Positions 35,096 through 48,779 of a DNA stretch of 64,000 bases are shown here, in pieces. The notes under the pieces are model-generated. The model saw only the letters and a program-made list of their open reading frames with translations, was not told the DNA's origin and did no database searches. Source of the stretch: Arthrobacter sp. C2. Lineage in GTDB: Bacteria > Actinomycetota > Actinomycetes > Actinomycetales > Micrococcaceae. Position 1 is the stretch's first letter. Every line of letters starts with the position of its first letter. The stretch spans positions 4,154,001 to 4,218,000 of the forward strand of contig CP042428.1 of assembly GCA_024207135.1 (NCBI GenBank). Direction: 5' to 3'. The position numbers and the translations under genes are program-made.

Positions 35096-36763
35096 CTACG
35101 CCAGCAGGGCCCGGCGCAGGGTGTCCAGTCCCACCGAACCAAGCCCCAGCGCCTGGGTGTGGAACGCCTTCAGGTCGAACCGGTCCCCGGCGCGGGCGGC
35201 ACGCTCGTCGCGGATCTGCTCCCACAGGCGCTGCCCGACCTTGTACGCCGGCGCCTGGCCCGGCCAACCCAGGTAGCGGGTGAACTCGAATTCCAGCTGT
35301 CCGGCCGAGATGTCCAGGTTCTTTTCCAGGAAGGCGAAGCCCGACTCGCTGTCCCAGGTCCCCGAACCCCAGGCCTCGGGAATCTGAAGCCCCAGGTGGA
35401 CGCCGATGTCGAAGACGACGCGGGCCGCACGCATCCGTTGGGCATCGAGCATGCCCAGGTAGTCGCCCGGATCCGCCAGGTACCCCAGGTCGTGCATGAG
35501 CCGCTCGGCGTACAGCGCCCAGCCCTCGCCGTGACCCGAGACCCAGCAGGCATGCCGGCGCCAGTCGTTGAGCGTGTCGCGGGACATGACGGCGGTGGCC
35601 ACCTGCAGGTGGTGGCCCGGTACGCCCTCGTGGTACACGGTGGTCAGCTCGGACCAGGTGGTGAACTGGTCCTCGCCCTCGGGCACCGACCACCACATGC
35701 GGCCCGGGCGGCTGAAGTCCTCGGAGGGCCCGGTGTAGTAGATGCCGCCTTCCTGGGTGGGGGCGATCATGCACTGGATCCGGTCCATGGGGGAGGGGAT
35801 CTCGAAGTGCGTGCCGGCCAGCGCCAGCAACGCGGCGTCGGACTTCTCCTGCATCCAGGCCTGCAACGCGTCGGTCCCGGCCAGCTGGCGTGCGGGGTCC
35901 TGGTTCAGGATCTCCTTGGCCTCGGCGATGGAGGCTCCGGGTCGGATCTGGTCGGCCACCCGCTCCTGCTCCTTGATGATGTTCGCCAGTTCATTCACGC
36001 CCCAGGCGTAGGTCTCCTCCAGGTCGACCGCGGCACCCAGGAAGCGGCGGGACATCAGCGCATAGTATTCCCGGCCCACGGAGTCCGTTTCCGGCGCCAG
36101 CGGCAGCAGCTCCGACTCGAGCACCTTGGCCAGGCGCAGGTAGGCGGCGTTGGCGGCCGCCGCCCCGCCGGACAGGCGCTCGCCGAGTTCGGGGTCGATC
36201 TTCGTGCCGGCGGCCGCCAGGGCGTCGAAGAAGCCGCCTTCCTTGGCGTACTCCCGTCCCTGGCTGATGACGATCTTCACCTGCCGGGAGGCTGCGACCA
36301 GTCCGCGGGCTGCCGAATCGCGCAGCGAGGCGATGTACCCGTCCATCGCGGCGGGCAGGTTGTGCATGCGCTCGGCGATGAACCCGTAGTCGGCGGAGGT
36401 CTCCTGCGGCATCAAATCGAAGATGGCGCGCAGGTCCTGGGCGGGGGAGGCGATGTTGTTCAGCTCGGTGCGCCCGGTTTCGGCGATCTCGATGTCCAGC
36501 CCGAGGCGCTCGTTCATCGCGTCGAGCGTGGTTGCATCGATCGCGTCCACCGGGGCCAGGGGCTCGAGCTTGGCCAGCGCCTCGCGGGCCGCGGCGGTCT
36601 GGGCCGCCACGCCGGAAGGCGAATAGTCGGAGTAGGCGGCCTCGCTGCCGGGAAGGCCCAGCTCGGTGGCGAACTCCGGGACGAGCTCGAGCAGGCGGGC
36701 GAAGTACTCGTTGGCGACGGCATCGATGGCGCTGGGGGTGCGCACGGCTGTGGTGTTGGTCAT
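35096..36763 (-). CDS. DUF885 family protein, probable zinc metallopeptidase-like
   Basis: A 555-residue DUF885 protein. The family motif VYHEGVPGHHLQ (about residues 376-387) has the HExxxHH-like spacing expected for a metal site, followed by WVSGHGEGWALYAERL, where a glutamate could complete it. DUF885 proteins are annotated as putative peptidases from fold similarity; substrate is unknown. No signal peptide is evident, so it is likely cytoplasmic. An 18-base perfect palindrome at 36776-36793 lies immediately upstream of the ATG at 36763, pointing to repressor control. Monocistronic. Confidence 0.85.
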   Translation of the reverse strand: MTNTTAVRTPSAIDAVANEYFARLLELVPEFATELGLPGSEAAYSDYSPSGVAAQTAAAREALAKLEPLAPVDAIDATTLDAMNERLGLDIEIAETGRTELNNIASPAQDLRAIFDLMPQETSADYGFIAERMHNLPAAMDGYIASLRDSAARGLVAASRQVKIVISQGREYAKEGGFFDALAAAGTKIDPELGERLSGGAAAANAAYLRLAKVLESELLPLAPETDSVGREYYALMSRRFLGAAVDLEETYAWGVNELANIIKEQERVADQIRPGASIAEAKEILNQDPARQLAGTDALQAWMQEKSDAALLALAGTHFEIPSPMDRIQCMIAPTQEGGIYYTGPSEDFSRPGRMWWSVPEGEDQFTTWSELTTVYHEGVPGHHLQVATAVMSRDTLNDWRRHACWVSGHGEGWALYAERLMHDLGYLADPGDYLGMLDAQRMRAARVVFDIGVHLGLQIPEAWGSGTWDSESGFAFLEKNLDISAGQLEFEFTRYLGWPGQAPAYKVGQRLWEQIRDERAARAGDRFDLKAFHTQALGLGSVGLDTLRRALLA

Positions 36764-36775
36764 GGCACCAGCCTA

Positions 36776-36793
36776 AACGCTTCTGAAAGCGTT
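36776..36793. promoter_or_regulatory. Palindromic operator candidate at the DUF885 gene
   Basis: AACGCTTCTGAAAGCGTT has two perfect 7-base arms around CTGA. It ends 12 bases from the DUF885 start codon, a position where a bound repressor would block initiation. Arms of the AACGCTT type recall LacI-family sites, though the usual central CG is missing. Confidence 0.5.
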
Positions 36794-36892
36794 GTTGAAG
36801 ATATTCCACGACCAATTTCGCGTTGTAGGCGGCGCTGGGCACTCCGGGCAGCACCTCGGGTCCGGCGTCAACGCACCGGATTCCAGATACAA

Positions 36893-36941
36893 GGGGCGGT
36901 GCGTGGCACGCAGGGTGAGCCTGTGTGCCACGCACCGCCCC
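36893..36941 (-). terminator. Terminator of the accD5-accE operon
   Basis: A perfect 17-bp G/C-rich stem (36893-36909 with 36925-36941) with a 15-base loop, 49 bases after the accE stop. Confidence 0.85.
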
Positions 36942-36989
36942 CGCAATGCCGTTGGCGGTTCCCCGGTGGGTGGGGGTCCGGGTGCCTGG

Positions 36990-37220
36990 CTAGTGCCGCC
37001 CGACCTTCCATGGCAGCGGAGCCCCGGCCAGTTCGCGGCGCCGACGGATGCGCCCGCGGCGCAGCTCCGTGCCCGAGGGCATCGACGCGGAGGAATCCTG
37101 GGACACCAGCGCGGAAACGACGGTGGCCAGGGCCGCGACTTCCTCGGCCGTGGGGTTCCCTCGGGTGATGGACAGCGCCGCGGCCTGGGCGTCGGGATGC
37201 ATGTTTCGGTCGCCGGTCAC
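36990..37220 (-). CDS. accE: Acyl-CoA carboxylase epsilon subunit
   Basis: A 76-residue protein. The middle, [20 protein letters not shown], and the C-terminal basic-then-tryptophan ending ([22 protein letters not shown]) match the AccE/PccE family that stabilises the alpha-beta carboxylase complex in actinobacteria. The start GTG overlaps the accD5 stop as GTGA, so the two are translationally coupled. No other role is likely. Confidence 0.88.
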   Translation of the reverse strand: MTGDRNMHPDAQAAALSITRGNPTAEEVAALATVVSALVSQDSSASMPSGTELRRGRIRRRRELAGAPLPWKVGRH

Positions 37221-38830
37221 AGCGGGATGTTCCCGTGCTTCTTGGCCGGAAGCGAGGCGTGCTTGTCGCGCGTGGCGCGCAACCCGCGCACGATCTGCAG
37301 GCGGGTCTCCGAGGGTGCGATGACCGCATCGACGTAGCCCAGCTCCGCGGCCTGGTACGGGTTGAGCAGCTCGGCCTCGTAGCCCTCGATGATCGCGGTG
37401 CGGCGTGCCTCCACGTCCCCGCCCTCGGCGGCCACCGTTGCCAGGTCGCGGCGGTAGAGGATGTTGACCGCTCCCTGGGCGCCCATGACGCCGATCTGCG
37501 CGGTCGGCCAGGCCAGGTTGATGTCCGCGCCCAGCTTCTTGGAGCCCATCACGATGTAGGCCCCGCCGTAGGCCTTGCGCGTGATCACCGTCAGCTTCGG
37601 CACGGTGGCCTCGGCGTAGGCGTAGAGCAGCTTGGCGCCGCGGCGGATGATGCCCTGGAACTCCTGGTCCTTGCCCGGCAGGAAGCCCGGCACGTCGACC
37701 AGGGTGAGCAGCGGGATGTTGAAGGCGTCGCAGTTGCGCACGAAGCGGGCGGCCTTCTCGGAGGCGGCGATGTCCAGCGTTCCGGCGAACTGCATCGGCT
37801 GGTTGGCGACGATGCCGATGGTGGCGCCCTCGACGCGGGCGTAGCCGATCATCACGTTCGGCGCGTAGAGCGACTGCATTTCCAGGAAGATGCCGTCGTC
37901 CACGATGTGCTCGATGACCTTGCGCATGTCGTAGGGCTGGTTGGCCGAGTCCGGGATCAGCGTGTCCAGTTCGAGGTCCTCGGCGGTCAACTCGAGCTCC
38001 TCGTCGAACTCGGTGGCCGGGGCGTCGGAGATGTTGTTCGAGGGCAGGAACTCGAGCAGTTCCTTGCAGAACTCGATCGCATCGGATTCGTCGGTGGCCA
38101 GGTAGGTGGCGGTTCCGGTGGTGGCGTTGTGCTGGCGCGCCCCGCCCAGGGTCTCCATGTCCACTTCCTCGCCGGTGACGGTCTTGATCACGTCCGGGCC
38201 GGTGATGAACATGTGGCTGGTCTTGTCGACCATGATCACGTAGTCGGTCAGCGCGGGGGAGTACGCCGCGCCGCCGGCGCTCGGGCCCATGATCAGCGAG
38301 ATCTGCGGGACCACGCCCGAGGCGTGGACGTTGTTGCGGAAGATGTCGGCGAACATCGCCAGCGAGGCCACGCCCTCCTGGATGCGGGCGCCGCCGCCGT
38401 CGAGGATGCCGACCACGGGGCAGCCGTTGCGCAGCGCGAATTCCTGCACCTTGACGATCTTCTCGCCGTTGACCTGGGACAGCGAGCCGCCGTAGACGGT
38501 GAAATCCTGCGAGTAGACCGCCACCTGGCGCCCGTCCACCGTGCCGTAGCCGGAGACCAGTCCGTCGCCCAGAGGGCGTTTCTTGTCCATCCCGAAGGCG
38601 GAGGTGCGGTGCACGGCCAGGGCGTCGAACTCGACGAACGAGCCTTCGTCCATCAGCATCTCGATGCGCTCGCGGGCGGTGTGCTTGCCGCGGGCGTGCT
38701 GCTTTTCGATCGCTTCCTGGCCCGAGGGTGCCTGGGCGAGGGCCTCGCGGCGACGGAACTCGGCGATCTTGCCGGCAGTTGTCGACAGGTCGATCGATTC
38801 CGTGGCGTCAGCGACGCGGCTCTGGGTCAT
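37217..38830 (-). CDS. accD5: Acyl-CoA carboxylase beta subunit (carboxyltransferase)
   Basis: A 537-residue carboxyltransferase that moves CO2 from biotin to acetyl-CoA or propionyl-CoA to make malonyl-CoA or methylmalonyl-CoA. The two crotonase-like halves are visible: [18 protein letters not shown] and [19 protein letters not shown] in the first, and [32 protein letters not shown]-type sequence with [15 protein letters not shown] in the second. Length and motifs match AccD5/PccB; choice between acetyl and propionyl needs modelling of the pocket. The ATG at 38830 has AAGGGAG 7 bases upstream. It heads an operon with accE and shares a palindrome with accA3. Confidence 0.93.
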   Translation of the reverse strand: MTQSRVADATESIDLSTTAGKIAEFRRREALAQAPSGQEAIEKQHARGKHTARERIEMLMDEGSFVEFDALAVHRTSAFGMDKKRPLGDGLVSGYGTVDGRQVAVYSQDFTVYGGSLSQVNGEKIVKVQEFALRNGCPVVGILDGGGARIQEGVASLAMFADIFRNNVHASGVVPQISLIMGPSAGGAAYSPALTDYVIMVDKTSHMFITGPDVIKTVTGEEVDMETLGGARQHNATTGTATYLATDESDAIEFCKELLEFLPSNNISDAPATEFDEELELTAEDLELDTLIPDSANQPYDMRKVIEHIVDDGIFLEMQSLYAPNVMIGYARVEGATIGIVANQPMQFAGTLDIAASEKAARFVRNCDAFNIPLLTLVDVPGFLPGKDQEFQGIIRRGAKLLYAYAEATVPKLTVITRKAYGGAYIVMGSKKLGADINLAWPTAQIGVMGAQGAVNILYRRDLATVAAEGGDVEARRTAIIEGYEAELLNPYQAAELGYVDAVIAPSETRLQIVRGLRATRDKHASLPAKKHGNIPL

Positions 38831-38920
38831 CCCATGGCTCCCTTGAAGTAGTTACGTAGTAGGAAAGGCACAACAACCATGCCACCTTGGCCAGTCTAAT
38901 GAGGCTCTGGGCGCTTCCGT

Positions 38921-38937
38921 GTGTAGGAAAGCTACAA
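38921..38937. promoter_or_regulatory. Palindrome upstream of accD5, shared with accA3
   Basis: TGTAG-GAAAG-CTACA (38922-38936) matches the core TGTAG-N5-CTACA upstream of accA3. It ends 91 bases before the accD5 start codon, and a minus-strand -10-like TAGACT lies at 38898-38893, so the site would sit just upstream of the -35 position. Confidence 0.55.
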
Positions 38938-38978
38938 AATCGTGTCGCGTCGGGGGCCAAGTCGTCCATAAAACAAGT

Positions 38979-38990
38979 TACTCGTGAGTA
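38979..38990. promoter_or_regulatory. Palindrome upstream of the short-chain dehydrogenase
   Basis: TACTCGTGAGTA is perfect. It lies 36 bases before the SDR start and overlaps the expected -35 position of a promoter whose -10 box would be TAATGT (39013-39018). TTACTC/GAGTAA-like sites are typical of TetR-family regulators of lipid catabolism, which would suit an SDR of that kind. Confidence 0.45.
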
Positions 38991-39025
38991 GCTTTAGTGC
39001 CGCGGGTTCCCGTAATGTGGCTCAC

Positions 39026-39886
39026 ATGAGTGAATCGAACCGCGGGAAGATCGCCGCCAACGCCATGCCCCTGAAGGGCAAGACCATCCTGATGAGCGGG
39101 GGCTCGCGCGGCATCGGGCTGGCCATCGCGCTGCGCGCGGCCGCCGACGGGGCGAATGTCGCCATCATGGCCAAGACCGCCACCGCGCAGGCGAACCTCG
39201 CCGGGACCGTGTTCACCGCCGCGGACCAGATCACCGCCGCCGGGGGCCATGCGCTGGCCATCGTGGGGGACGTGCGCAACGACGAGGACGTGATCTCCGC
39301 CGTCGCGCAGGCAAAAGAGCGTTTCGGCGGCATCGACGTGGTGGTCAACAACGCCTCGGCCATCGACCTGTCCAAGACCGACGAGGTGTCCATGAAGAAA
39401 TACGACCTGATGATGGACATCAACGTCCGCGGCACCTTCCTGCTGTCCAAGACCGCGCTGCCGCACCTGCGCGAAAGCGCCAACGGGCACATCCTCACGC
39501 TCTCCCCGCCGCTGAACCTGGATCCCAAGTGGGCGGGCATGCACCTGGCCTACACCATGGCCAAGTACGGAATGAGCATGACCACCCTGGGGCTGGCGGA
39601 AGAGCTGCGCGGCAGCGGGATCGGGGTGAACTCGCTGTGGCCCGCCACGCTGATCGACACCGCCGCGATCCGCAACATGCCCGGCGGGGAGCAGCTGGTC
39701 AAGGCGGCCCGCTCGGCAAGCATCGTGGCCGATGCCGCCCACGCGATCCTCACCTCGGACGCGCGGGCCTGCAGCGGAAACTTCTTCACCGACGAGGCCG
39801 TGCTGGCCGCGGCCGGCACCACCGACCTGTCCGGATATTCCATGGGAGCGGCCGAATCCGACCTGATCGGCGACATCTTCCTCTAG
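39026..39886 (+). CDS. Short-chain dehydrogenase/reductase, HSDL2-like
   Basis: A 286-residue SDR. The dinucleotide loop is SGGSRGIGLAIALR (from residue 24), followed by VVNNAS and the active-site YTMAK with the upstream SPP serine. The sequence (MMDINVRGTFLLSKTALPHL, HLAYTMAKYGMSMTTLGLAEEL) fits the HSDL2-like group of unassigned reductases often linked to fatty-acyl or sterol metabolism. The ATG at 39026 is preferred over the GTG at 38984 because a -10-like TAATGT ends 7 bases before it, implying a leaderless message. It is divergent from accD5. Confidence 0.88.
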   Translation: MSESNRGKIAANAMPLKGKTILMSGGSRGIGLAIALRAAADGANVAIMAKTATAQANLAGTVFTAADQITAAGGHALAIVGDVRNDEDVISAVAQAKERFGGIDVVVNNASAIDLSKTDEVSMKKYDLMMDINVRGTFLLSKTALPHLRESANGHILTLSPPLNLDPKWAGMHLAYTMAKYGMSMTTLGLAEELRGSGIGVNSLWPATLIDTAAIRNMPGGEQLVKAARSASIVADAAHAILTSDARACSGNFFTDEAVLAAAGTTDLSGYSMGAAESDLIGDIFL

Positions 39887-39979
39887 GAACCCGCCGGTGG
39901 CCGCAGCCGCATGCCGCCGGCGGCGACGAGCCGCCGGCTCCGTGGCGAATGCCGAGAAAGACTGGCTAGTCTTGGGTTC

Positions 39980-40945
39980 ATGAGCAACCCACAGGGCCCC
40001 GGGCCGGAGCACGAAACGAACAGCGCCTTCGAGATCTCCGAGGCCGACCGCGCGCCGCTGGATGCCGCCGCCCTGCGCCGGGGCATGGCCGCGGCCGGCC
40101 TGGGGGAGCTGTGGATTTCCGAGCACACCGGGTCAACCAACGACGACCTGGCCGCACGCGCCCACGGTGCGGACCTGGCCAACCTGTCGGTGGAAACCAC
40201 CGAGCACCAGATGGCCGGGCACGGGCGGCTCGGGCGCGGCTGGCAGACCCCGGCGCGCAGCGCCCTGGCCACGTCCATCTACTTCCGCCCGGGCCCCGGG
40301 TTCGACTCCTCGGGCCTGGCCTGGCTGTCGATGCTCTGCGCCGCGGCCATGGTGCAGACGCTGCGCGAGGACGCCTCCCTGGCCGCCGGGCTGAAATGGC
40401 CCAACGACGTGGTGGCCAAGGGCAGGAAGGTGTGCGGCGTGCTGGCCCAGCTGGTCATGCGGCCCGACGGCCCGGTGGTCGTGGTCGGTGCCGGGCTGAA
40501 CGTGAGCCTCACCGCCGCCGAGCTGCCGGTGGACACCGCCGCCAGCCTGGGGATGCTGGGTGCTGCCACGCTCGATCGCACCGCACTGCTGGACGGCTAC
40601 CTGCGCCGGGTGGCGCAGCTGTTCCGGACCTTCGAGACCGCCGGCGGGAATGCGTCGGCCAAGGCCCGCTACGCGGCGGGGGCCGGGACAACGGACGCGG
40701 AAACCCCTGACGCGGAAGCGCCCGAGGCGCCGGAAGCCACGCTGCGCGAGGTGGTGCGCTCGGTCATGGTGACCATCGGGCACCGCGTCGATGCGCACCT
40801 GCCCAACGGCGCGGTGCTGCGCGGCACCGCCATCGACCTGGACGCCGACGGATCGCTGAAGGTGCGCGAGGACGACGGCACGGTGCACAGCGTGATGGCC
40901 GGGGACGTGACGCACCTGCGCCGCTCCGACGGCTCCTACGCCTAG
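39980..40945 (+). CDS. birA: Biotin-[acetyl-CoA-carboxylase] ligase, class I
   Basis: A 321-residue biotin protein ligase without the N-terminal DNA-binding domain, so not a repressor. The biotinyl-AMP loop is GHGRLGRGW (residues 80-88), with EHTGSTNDDLAARA before it and the catalytic LKWPNDVVAKGRKVCG (K139) after it. A C-terminal SH3-like domain follows an unusual acidic, proline-rich linker (TDAETPDAEAPEAPEAT). It biotinylates AccA3. The ATG at 39980 follows TAGTCT by 7 bases, which suggests a leaderless transcript; the frame is open to 39911. In mycobacteria birA is also beside accD5. Confidence 0.93.
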   Translation: MSNPQGPGPEHETNSAFEISEADRAPLDAAALRRGMAAAGLGELWISEHTGSTNDDLAARAHGADLANLSVETTEHQMAGHGRLGRGWQTPARSALATSIYFRPGPGFDSSGLAWLSMLCAAAMVQTLREDASLAAGLKWPNDVVAKGRKVCGVLAQLVMRPDGPVVVVGAGLNVSLTAAELPVDTAASLGMLGAATLDRTALLDGYLRRVAQLFRTFETAGGNASAKARYAAGAGTTDAETPDAEAPEAPEATLREVVRSVMVTIGHRVDAHLPNGAVLRGTAIDLDADGSLKVREDDGTVHSVMAGDVTHLRRSDGSYA

Positions 40946-41171
40946 AGCTCCCGGCGTCGGGGCCGCCCGGCGGGCGTTCGCGAAATCGCCGGCCGGCCGG
41001 TGCCTCGAACCGGCGGCACAAGTCCCCGGACGCCGAAGCAATGCGGCCAATGCAGGGCACATCACGCAACGATGTGCGGTGCCCGGATCCGAAACGTGGG
41101 TGCACTGGCCCTACCATGGAAGGAGCAAGACCGGCACGCACAACCGGTGTGTGGGTTGAAGGAGCCGGGAC

Positions 41172-41793
41172 GTGAAATTGATACTGGAGAAGCGCGAGCG
41201 AGTCCTCGTCAAGACCCGTGCGCACCGCCGGGTGCTGCGTGGGCCGCTGCTGCGCTTCCTGCTCCTGGTCGCCGGCACCTGCTACCTGCTGGGCCTGTTG
41301 CTGCGCGAGGACCTTCCCGGCTGGGTCATCGAGGCGCGCCCGCTGGCGCTGGCGCTGCTGGCCGTGGTGTTCGCCGTGCTGCTGGTCATCTGGTGCCTGC
41401 GCCCATGGATCCGCTGGGCCAACAGCTTCATCTACCTGACCACCGAGCGCATCGTTACCAAGCGCGGACGCCGGGCCGCGGGGCAACATTCCATCGGGTT
41501 GTACGCAATCCACGATATCGTTGCCGTGGTGAGACCCAATGCGCCGCAGCTTGCCCCCGGGACGCTGACCCTGGTGCTGGCCGAACAACGTTTCAACATC
41601 CCGCACGTCCCGGCGGTGGCCCGCATGCGCGGATACTGCATCGGGGCGATCGGTGCACTGCCGCACTTCCCCCGGGTCGATGGTGTAAACATGGAAGAAG
41701 CCGACGGCAGCGGGCCGCCGGCCAAGCCGACGAACGAAGCGCCCCACCAGCATGACCAGCAACACCCCCACGAACGAAGAGAATGGACGCAGC

Positions 41794-41801
<8 letters not shown>
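41172..41801 (+). CDS. PH-like domain membrane protein
   Basis: A 209-residue protein. Two membrane helices (LLRFLLLVAGTCYLLGLLL and ALALLAVVFAVLLVIWCL) are followed by a bacterial PH-type beta domain (SFIYLTTERIVTKRGRR, GLYAIHDIVAVVRP, GTLTLVLAEQRFNIPHVP) and a hydrophilic, histidine-rich tail. The GTG at 41172 has AAGGAG 7 bases upstream. It overlaps the adenylate cyclase gene by 8 bases, so the two are co-translated. Function is unknown; a membrane anchor or sensor partner for the cyclase is an inference from position. Confidence 0.75.
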
Positions 41802-46703
<4,902 letters not shown>

Positions 46704-46787
46704 CGCCGCGGGCCCGCGCCGGCCCGGCCCGCAATCCCGGCCGTCCTGTTCGCAGGTCCCGGTCCCGACGTCACCAAGGAGCAGCAC

Positions 46788-47816
46788 ATGAGCACCAACC
46801 CCAAGCACAAGCAATCGGCACGGGGTGCCGCCGAGCCATCCGAGGGCCAGGAACCCTCGCTGCGCCGCCAGCTGCTGGCCGTGGCCCGCGAGGCGGCCGC
46901 CGCCGGGGCCGCGGTGCTGGCCGAACGCGGACGCGGCCGGGTTGCCGCGGACACCAAGAGTGCCGCGGGCGACTGGGTCACCGACTTCGACCGCCGGGCG
47001 GAAATGGCGGTGCGCGACGTGATCGCAGCGGCCCGCCCCAACGACGCGATCACCGGGGAGGAGTATGGCCGCACGGTGCCGGCGGACCCCTCGGGCTACC
47101 GCTGGTCCATCGACCCGCTGGACGGCACCGCGAACTTCGTGCGCGGCATCGTGTACTACTGCACCTCGGTGGCTGTCTTCGGGCCGCTTGACGAGAGTGC
47201 TGCGGCAACGCCCGCCCGGAACACCCCCGATGCGGCCGCGGCCGATGCAGCTGCGGTCCCGGGGCACCCGGCCGCACCCACCGGCAGCTCGCTGGCCGCC
47301 GACGCCGCGGCCATGGATGCGGGCACGCACGGCTGGCTGGCCGCCGCCGTGAACGCCCCGGCGCTGGGCACCGAGTACTACGCCGCCGCCGGGGACGGTG
47401 CCTGGCTGGTGGACTCGACGCTGCACGTGGGCTCCGACGCCCGCCGCGGCGGCAGCGCGACCCGGGCGCAGCGGCTGTCCGGCGGCGACAAGGAGGAGGC
47501 CGGGCGCCTGCTGGCCACCGGCTTCGGGTACGACGCGGACCGCCGCCAGTTCCAGGTCGGCGCGCTGCTGGGATTGATGCCCGGGTTCGCCAATGTGCGG
47601 CGCATCGGCTCGGCCGCACTGGACCTGTGCCTGGTTGCCGACGGCACGCTCGATGCGTATGCGGAGTACGGCACCCAGGAATTCGACTGGGCAGCCGGCG
47701 CGCTGGTCGCGGCCGAGGCCGGGCTGCCGGTGCTGCGCCCGCGCACCGACCCGGGCTGGCAGGCCGCCGGCCACCTGGACTTCGACGCGCTGCCCAAGGA
47801 GCAGCCCGCGTCCTAG
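46788..47816 (+). CDS. Inositol monophosphatase family phosphatase
   Basis: A 342-residue metal-dependent phosphatase of the IMPase/SuhB fold. Metal ligands are visible in ITGEEYG, SIDPLDGTANFVRG and, at the C-terminus, EFDWAAGALVAAEAG. An Ala/Pro-rich insertion (about residues 135-175, including PGHPAAPTGSS) separates the first and second strands of the fold, and an RRGGSATRAQR segment follows later. Actinobacterial relatives act on inositol phosphate or on histidinol phosphate (HisN), so substrate is open. AAGGAG precedes the ATG at 46788. It ends at a hairpin facing nagB. Confidence 0.87.
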   Translation: MSTNPKHKQSARGAAEPSEGQEPSLRRQLLAVAREAAAAGAAVLAERGRGRVAADTKSAAGDWVTDFDRRAEMAVRDVIAAARPNDAITGEEYGRTVPADPSGYRWSIDPLDGTANFVRGIVYYCTSVAVFGPLDESAAATPARNTPDAAAADAAAVPGHPAAPTGSSLAADAAAMDAGTHGWLAAAVNAPALGTEYYAAAGDGAWLVDSTLHVGSDARRGGSATRAQRLSGGDKEEAGRLLATGFGYDADRRQFQVGALLGLMPGFANVRRIGSAALDLCLVADGTLDAYAEYGTQEFDWAAGALVAAEAGLPVLRPRTDPGWQAAGHLDFDALPKEQPAS

Positions 47817-47833
47817 ACGCAGCGGACACGCAA

Positions 47834-47872
47834 AAGCCCGCCGCACTCGTGGACCACGGGTGCGGCGGGCTT
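47834..47872. terminator. Bidirectional terminator between the IMPase gene and nagB
   Basis: AAGCCCGCCGCAC (47834-47846) pairs with GTGCGGCGGGCTT (47860-47872), and the loop itself contains CGTGG-A-CCACG. Runs of A and T flank the two sides. Confidence 0.85.
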
Positions 47873-47920
47873 CCTCGTCGGCCCCCCTGCGGGGCCCGGC
47901 GCGTGCTGCCGGGCGAAAGG

Positions 47921-48709
47921 CTAGATGCCGAACTGCAGGCCGGCGGCCGAGTCGTCGTAGTAGTCGCGGTTCTTCAGGCCCGCGGCGGCGGCCTCGTCCA
48001 GCACCACCACGGCGTCCGGGTGCAGCTGCAGCACCGAGCCGGGGCAGGCGGAGGACAGCGGCCCCTCCAGCGCGGTGGCCACCGCGGCGGCCTTGTGGCT
48101 GCCGGTGGCGACCATGACCACGCGGCGGGCCTCGAGGATGGTGCCCAGGCCCTGGGTCACCGAGTGCGTGGGGACCGCGTCGATCCCGTCGAAGAAGCGC
48201 GCGTTGTCCTCGCGGGTCTTGGAGGAGAGGCGCTTGATGCGGGTGCGGGAACGCAGCGAGGAACCGGGCTCGTTGAAGCCGATGTGGCCGTTGGCGCCGA
48301 TGCCCAGGATCTGCACGTCGACCCCGGCGGTGGCGATGGCCGCATCGTAGGCGGCGGACTGCGAGCGGATCTGCTCCTCGGAATCCCCGAAGCCGTTGGG
48401 GGTGAACAGGTTTTCCTCGCGGATGCCGATGACCTCGCACAGCTCGCGGATCAGGGTCTGGCGGTAGGACTGCTCGTGGGTGCCCTCCAGCCCGACGTAC
48501 TCGTCCAGCGCGAAGGCCAGGGTGTCGCCGAAGTCGACCTCGCCGCCGGCCACCGCCTTGGCCAGCTCGCCGTAGAGGCCCAGCGGGGTGGACCCGGTGG
48601 CCACGCCCAGGACGGTGTTGCCCTCGGTGCGCGAGCGCAGCCCGTCAAGCACCGCCTCGGCGGCGAACTTCGCGGCTTCCTCGGCGGTGGCGGCGATCAG
48701 TACTTCCAT
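47921..48709 (-). CDS. nagB: Glucosamine-6-phosphate deaminase
   Basis: A 262-residue enzyme that converts glucosamine 6-phosphate to fructose 6-phosphate and ammonia, feeding amino sugars into glycolysis. Motifs: VLGVATGSTPLGLYGEL (phosphate loop), FALDEYVGLEGTHEQSYR (catalytic Asp) and LGIGANGHIGFNEPGSS. Length is normal. The ATG at 48709 has AAGGA 8 bases upstream. It follows nagZ by 70 bases on the same strand, so the pair probably recycles cell-wall GlcNAc; nagA and a GlcNAc kinase are not in the window. Confidence 0.96.
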   Translation of the reverse strand: MEVLIAATAEEAAKFAAEAVLDGLRSRTEGNTVLGVATGSTPLGLYGELAKAVAGGEVDFGDTLAFALDEYVGLEGTHEQSYRQTLIRELCEVIGIREENLFTPNGFGDSEEQIRSQSAAYDAAIATAGVDVQILGIGANGHIGFNEPGSSLRSRTRIKRLSSKTREDNARFFDGIDAVPTHSVTQGLGTILEARRVVMVATGSHKAAAVATALEGPLSSACPGSVLQLHPDAVVVLDEAAAAGLKNRDYYDDSAAGLQFGI

Positions 48710-48779
48710 GTGTGTGTTCCTTCAAGGTGGTGCGGGAAAGTGGGCCAGCGGTGCGGCCGTGAGGGCATGCATGGCGAAC

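Noticed and set aside
41056-41087. Terminator of birA (GGGCACATC ... GATGTG ... GCCC)
   Set aside because: Only a 6-bp core stem with an asymmetric extension and no T run; left unannotated.
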